From: CAYVBE01 sp964448935
GTDB lineage: Bacteria; Planctomycetota; Brocadiia; SM23-32
Length of the DNA stretch: 25,423 nt
Assembly (NCBI GenBank): GCA_964448935.1
Contig: CAYVBE010000038.1
Location: forward strand, 1 to 25,423
Reading direction: 5' to 3'
Shown here: piece after piece, positions 22,806-25,423 of the stretch
How positions within the stretch are numbered: position 1 is the first letter of the stretch
How the letters are laid out: each line of letters opens with the position of its first letter
Position numbers and translations under genes: made by a program
The notes under the pieces: generated by a model
What the model was told of the DNA's origin: nothing
Databases searched by the model: none
Seen by the model: only the letters and a program-made list of their open reading frames with translations

Positions 22806-23954
22806 ATGAACAAGGTGTTTTGGATTGCCATGGTGTTGATCTGTGGCGGCAGTCTCTCAGGAGTGCTGGCGCAGGAAAAGCAGGGCTGGGTCAAGGTCTC
22901 CCACAATTTGACTGAGAGCGTGGAAGGCTACGACGACAGCGTTCCCGGAGCCCGAGGCATAGGCGGTCTGGCGGTGGACCGACACACCGGCGACGTGCTG
23001 ATGGGCCTGAACGGCCGGCCCTTCGGCGTCTATCGCAGCGGAGACGCCGGCCGGACCTGGGAGCGCATTGACGAAGGCAACGTGGTCGGCGGATGGGTCC
23101 GATCCCACAGCATCCAGCTCGACCAGGACAGGCCCGGCCGCATTGCCGCGTTCCGGGTCGGGCCGCCGGCCCCCGAGGACGGCCCGAAATCGGCCATCAC
23201 GCTGGACGGAGGGCAGAGCTGGCAGCCTGTCGCGGACGCCTGGGCGTTCCACCGGCTTTCCGGCTGGGTGTACGGCATGGTGGACTGGAGTCGGGAGCCC
23301 CTTCACTTGATGGCGCAGAATCGCGTCCGACCGGACCTTCAGCTCAGCACGGACGGAGGGCAGAACTTCGAGAAACTGCCCGGCAAGCTTGAGGGGATCG
23401 TCGGATTGACGTGGAATCACCAGTACATGCGCTCCAGGCAGACCAGGGGTTGGGAGTGGTTCAAGGAGCAGCACGTCCACGGCTTCGGCACGTGTGAGGA
23501 AGCCGTCCTGCTGGGCCGGTACGACGGGGGTATTGACCGCAGCACGGACGGCGGCGAGAGCTACGAAAGGGTTGCGGACTTCACCGTGTCGGCGCCCACA
23601 CCCATCCGTTTCGACGGGCGGCTCTACTGGGGCGCCGAGAAGGGCGTCATCGTCTCCGAGGATGCCGGAAAGACGTGGGCTCTTTCGGGTTCAGAACTGC
23701 CCATGGTGCGCAAGGGACCGTTCTTCGGAGCAGACGCGGACAATATGGTGGTGGTCACCGAGAGCGGCGTTTATCGCACGTCGGACGCGGGCCGGACATG
23801 GCATAAGGTCTGCGACCTGTTCAAACCGGAACATGCCTGGCGGGCCGACAAAGGCCCGGTGTGGCTGCGGACCGATTACGCCTGGGACCATACCCGGAAC
23901 ATCGTTTACGTGGCCGGCATGGCCGGCCCCGCCTACAAACTCGAGGTTGAGTGA
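22806..23954 (+). CDS. Secreted Asp-box (BNR-repeat) beta-propeller protein
   Basis: The 382-aa product has a clear signal peptide (hydrophobic 5-20, cleavage after 'VLA'). The mature protein is almost entirely a propeller carrying six Asp-box motifs: YRSGDAGRTW (76-85), LDGGQSW (133-139), STDGGQNF (181-188), STDGGESY (246-253), SEDAGKTW (284-291) and TSDAGRTW (325-332). Asp-boxes are structural turns shared by sialidases, sortilins and photosystem assembly factors such as Ycf48, so the motif does not define a reaction. No sialidase Arg triad or FRIP motif is seen. GAGGAGCG precedes the ATG. It lies 39 bases after the malectin-like gene, and the next start is 3 bases after its stop, so the three are very probably one transcript. 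Its end 'DYAWDHTRNIVYVAG' parallels 'DFTWDYVNDVFYVSA' of the previous protein, suggesting shared ancestry. Confidence 0.75.
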   Translation: MNKVFWIAMVLICGGSLSGVLAQEKQGWVKVSHNLTESVEGYDDSVPGARGIGGLAVDRHTGDVLMGLNGRPFGVYRSGDAGRTWERIDEGNVVGGWVRSHSIQLDQDRPGRIAAFRVGPPAPEDGPKSAITLDGGQSWQPVADAWAFHRLSGWVYGMVDWSREPLHLMAQNRVRPDLQLSTDGGQNFEKLPGKLEGIVGLTWNHQYMRSRQTRGWEWFKEQHVHGFGTCEEAVLLGRYDGGIDRSTDGGESYERVADFTVSAPTPIRFDGRLYWGAEKGVIVSEDAGKTWALSGSELPMVRKGPFFGADADNMVVVTESGVYRTSDAGRTWHKVCDLFKPEHAWRADKGPVWLRTDYAWDHTRNIVYVAGMAGPAYKLEVE

Positions 23955-23957
23955 CAG

Positions 23958-25423
23958 ATGTCTCTGCACCACAGATTAAGTGTGCTCGTTGTGCTGGTCT
24001 GCCTGGCGGTCTCTGCCGCGGGACGGACGGCGGAGGAACCGCTGCAATGGCATGAGAGCTCGGGTCGCAACAACGTCGTGCCCGCCGAGGACCTGCCGGA
24101 CCACATCGGCGACGACAACCGGCTCTGGCACGTGGGCCTGTACGGGCGCGAGTTCTACAACATGATCACCGTTGACGGCAACCGCGCATACTGCGGCATG
24201 AGCGCCCGCAACCTGCCGGACCGCCGCAACAGCCGGGCCGGCGGCCTGCTGTGCCTGGACACTGGCACCGGCGAGCCCATCTGGCAGATCGAATTGGGGG
24301 AACTCGGGGGCTACGGAATTACCTCCGTGCCGCTGATTGAGGGAGACCGCATCTACCAGCAGGCCGGCACGCTCTGCACCGCCCTGGACAAGGAAGGCAA
24401 CGTCATCTGGCAGACCGATGTCGCGCAGGCCTACTTCCACTCCATGCATGGCACCCACACAACGGGGATTCTGCTGGGAGACTACTGGTACGTGGGCACC
24501 GGCTTTGCCCTGGGTAGCGACTGCCCAAACTGGGTCAGCAATGCGCTGGAGCGCCCCTGGCACCCTAACATTGTGGTCCTGGAGAAGGAGACCGGCAAGC
24601 TGGTCGCGCAAGACGACGTGGTGATTGGCCCCCATCAGCACGGCCAGTGGGGTTCGCTCTCCTCGGGTGTGGTCAACGGTCGGCGGCTGGTCTTCTGGGG
24701 CGACGGTTTCGGCTACGTTCACGCCTTCGAGGCGCCGGAGGAGTTCGAAGGGGAGGGTGTCGCCACGCTTGAGGAAGTCTGGCGTTGCGACGCGAATCCG
24801 AAGAGCTATCGCTGGACCGAAGACGGGATGCGTATGCCCTACGCGGCCTACATGGGAAACTTCGGGCCGAGGGATCAGGGCCCCTGCGAGATCATCGCGA
24901 CGCCCGTCTTCCACGAGGGACTGCTCTACGTCACGCTCGCCAGGGACAAGGAGTACAGCCCCAAAGACGGCGCCAGGCACATCGGCGCCGGTGCGGCCGT
25001 CTGCATAGACCCCACGGGCACGGGCGATGTCACCGACACGCACAAAATATGGACCAACACCGACGTGAACCGCACATTCTGCACCCCTTCCATCACGGAC
25101 GGGATGGTGATCTTTGCCGACCACGCCGGTTACGTCAACGGCCTGGATATCCACACCGGCGAGACACTGTGGAAGGAAGACATAGAAGCGTGCATGTGGA
25201 ACTACTTTCAGGCGGTGGGCGACGGCAAAATCTACGTGATGAACGAGCGTCGGGGCTTCTTCATCCTGGAGGCCGACCGCGACGGGGGAAGGCTGTTCCA
25301 GGCCCAGGTAGACGGCTCCAACAACCCTCAGGCGGGCATGAGCGATGGCATGCTGATCGTCGGCACCAAACGCTCCATTGATGCCTACGGAGGCCCCGAG
25401 TACCTGGAGGAACACGCGTCCCC
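23958..25423 (+). CDS. Secreted PQQ-like beta-propeller protein (3' end outside window)
   Basis: An uninterrupted frame of 488 codons runs from the ATG at 23958 to the end of the window, so the protein is incomplete at its C-terminus. The N-terminus is a signal peptide (hydrophobic about 8-21). The rest shows PQQ/BamB-type propeller repeats of the form 'LD-TGTGEPIW' (about 99-108), 'ALDKEGNVIW', 'LEKETGKLVA', and 'LDIHTGETLW' (about 395-404). No CxxCH haem site is present. PQQ-dependent dehydrogenases are longer and carry an adjacent-cysteine disulfide and calcium site, neither seen here. A non-catalytic propeller is therefore more likely, though the missing end limits this. The start is 3 bases after the stop of the preceding propeller gene, suggesting translational coupling; no separate ribosome binding site is obvious. 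Confidence 0.75.
   Translation, partial: MSLHHRLSVLVVLVCLAVSAAGRTAEEPLQWHESSGRNNVVPAEDLPDHIGDDNRLWHVGLYGREFYNMITVDGNRAYCGMSARNLPDRRNSRAGGLLCLDTGTGEPIWQIELGELGGYGITSVPLIEGDRIYQQAGTLCTALDKEGNVIWQTDVAQAYFHSMHGTHTTGILLGDYWYVGTGFALGSDCPNWVSNALERPWHPNIVVLEKETGKLVAQDDVVIGPHQHGQWGSLSSGVVNGRRLVFWGDGFGYVHAFEAPEEFEGEGVATLEEVWRCDANPKSYRWTEDGMRMPYAAYMGNFGPRDQGPCEIIATPVFHEGLLYVTLARDKEYSPKDGARHIGAGAAVCIDPTGTGDVTDTHKIWTNTDVNRTFCTPSITDGMVIFADHAGYVNGLDIHTGETLWKEDIEACMWNYFQAVGDGKIYVMNERRGFFILEADRDGGRLFQAQVDGSNNPQAGMSDGMLIVGTKRSIDAYGGPEYLEEHAS

Noticed and set aside
22806..23954. Sialidase
   Set aside because: Asp-boxes alone are structural; no FRIP motif, arginine triad or catalytic Tyr/Glu pattern was found.

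Overview
The window is GC-rich bacterial DNA, apparently one scaffold of an assembly with a single 100-base gap at 2147-2246. Several traits fit a PVC-superphylum or Hydrogenedentota-like heterotroph: secreted sulfatases, cytochromes whose core resembles the hydrazine synthase alpha subunit, a DapL-type aminotransferase, a uroporphyrinogen-decarboxylase-like methyltransferase, and many secreted beta-propeller proteins. This placement is inferred from gene content only; there is no rRNA or other marker gene here.

Left part (1-7101): a 3'-truncated sulfatase (minus strand) diverges from a URO-D-family methyltransferase. A low-GC heptamer repeat and the gap follow, then a NagB-like sugar-phosphate deaminase/isomerase. 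A DapL-like aminotransferase (minus) diverges from holA (DNA polymerase III delta), and a Tat-exported iduronate-2-sulfatase-like sulfatase follows holA closely.

Middle part (7102-11622, minus strand): a putative lipoprotein glycosidase, xylulokinase, and a small acidic hypothetical protein. The small gene sits behind two consensus-like promoters and a structured leader. Each of these three units has its own recognisable sigma70-type promoter.

Right part (11839-25423, plus strand): six exported proteins in a row, all built on beta-propellers. Three are large c-type cytochromes (881, 1042 and 1062 aa) sharing a core with a GCxGCHE haem motif that resembles the middle domain of hydrazine synthase alpha. 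Then come a malectin-like plus Asp-box propeller, a six-Asp-box propeller, and a PQQ-type propeller that runs off the window. A terminator-like structure and a near-consensus promoter between the second and third cytochromes suggest two transcription units. The products would act outside the cytoplasmic membrane, as a multi-haem redox and ligand-binding set. Their substrate cannot be read from the sequence.

Sulfatases, a glycosidase, xylulokinase and a NagB-like enzyme together suggest use of sulfated, pentose- or amino-sugar-containing glycans. The cytochrome/propeller cluster is the least explained part and the best candidate for an undescribed system.
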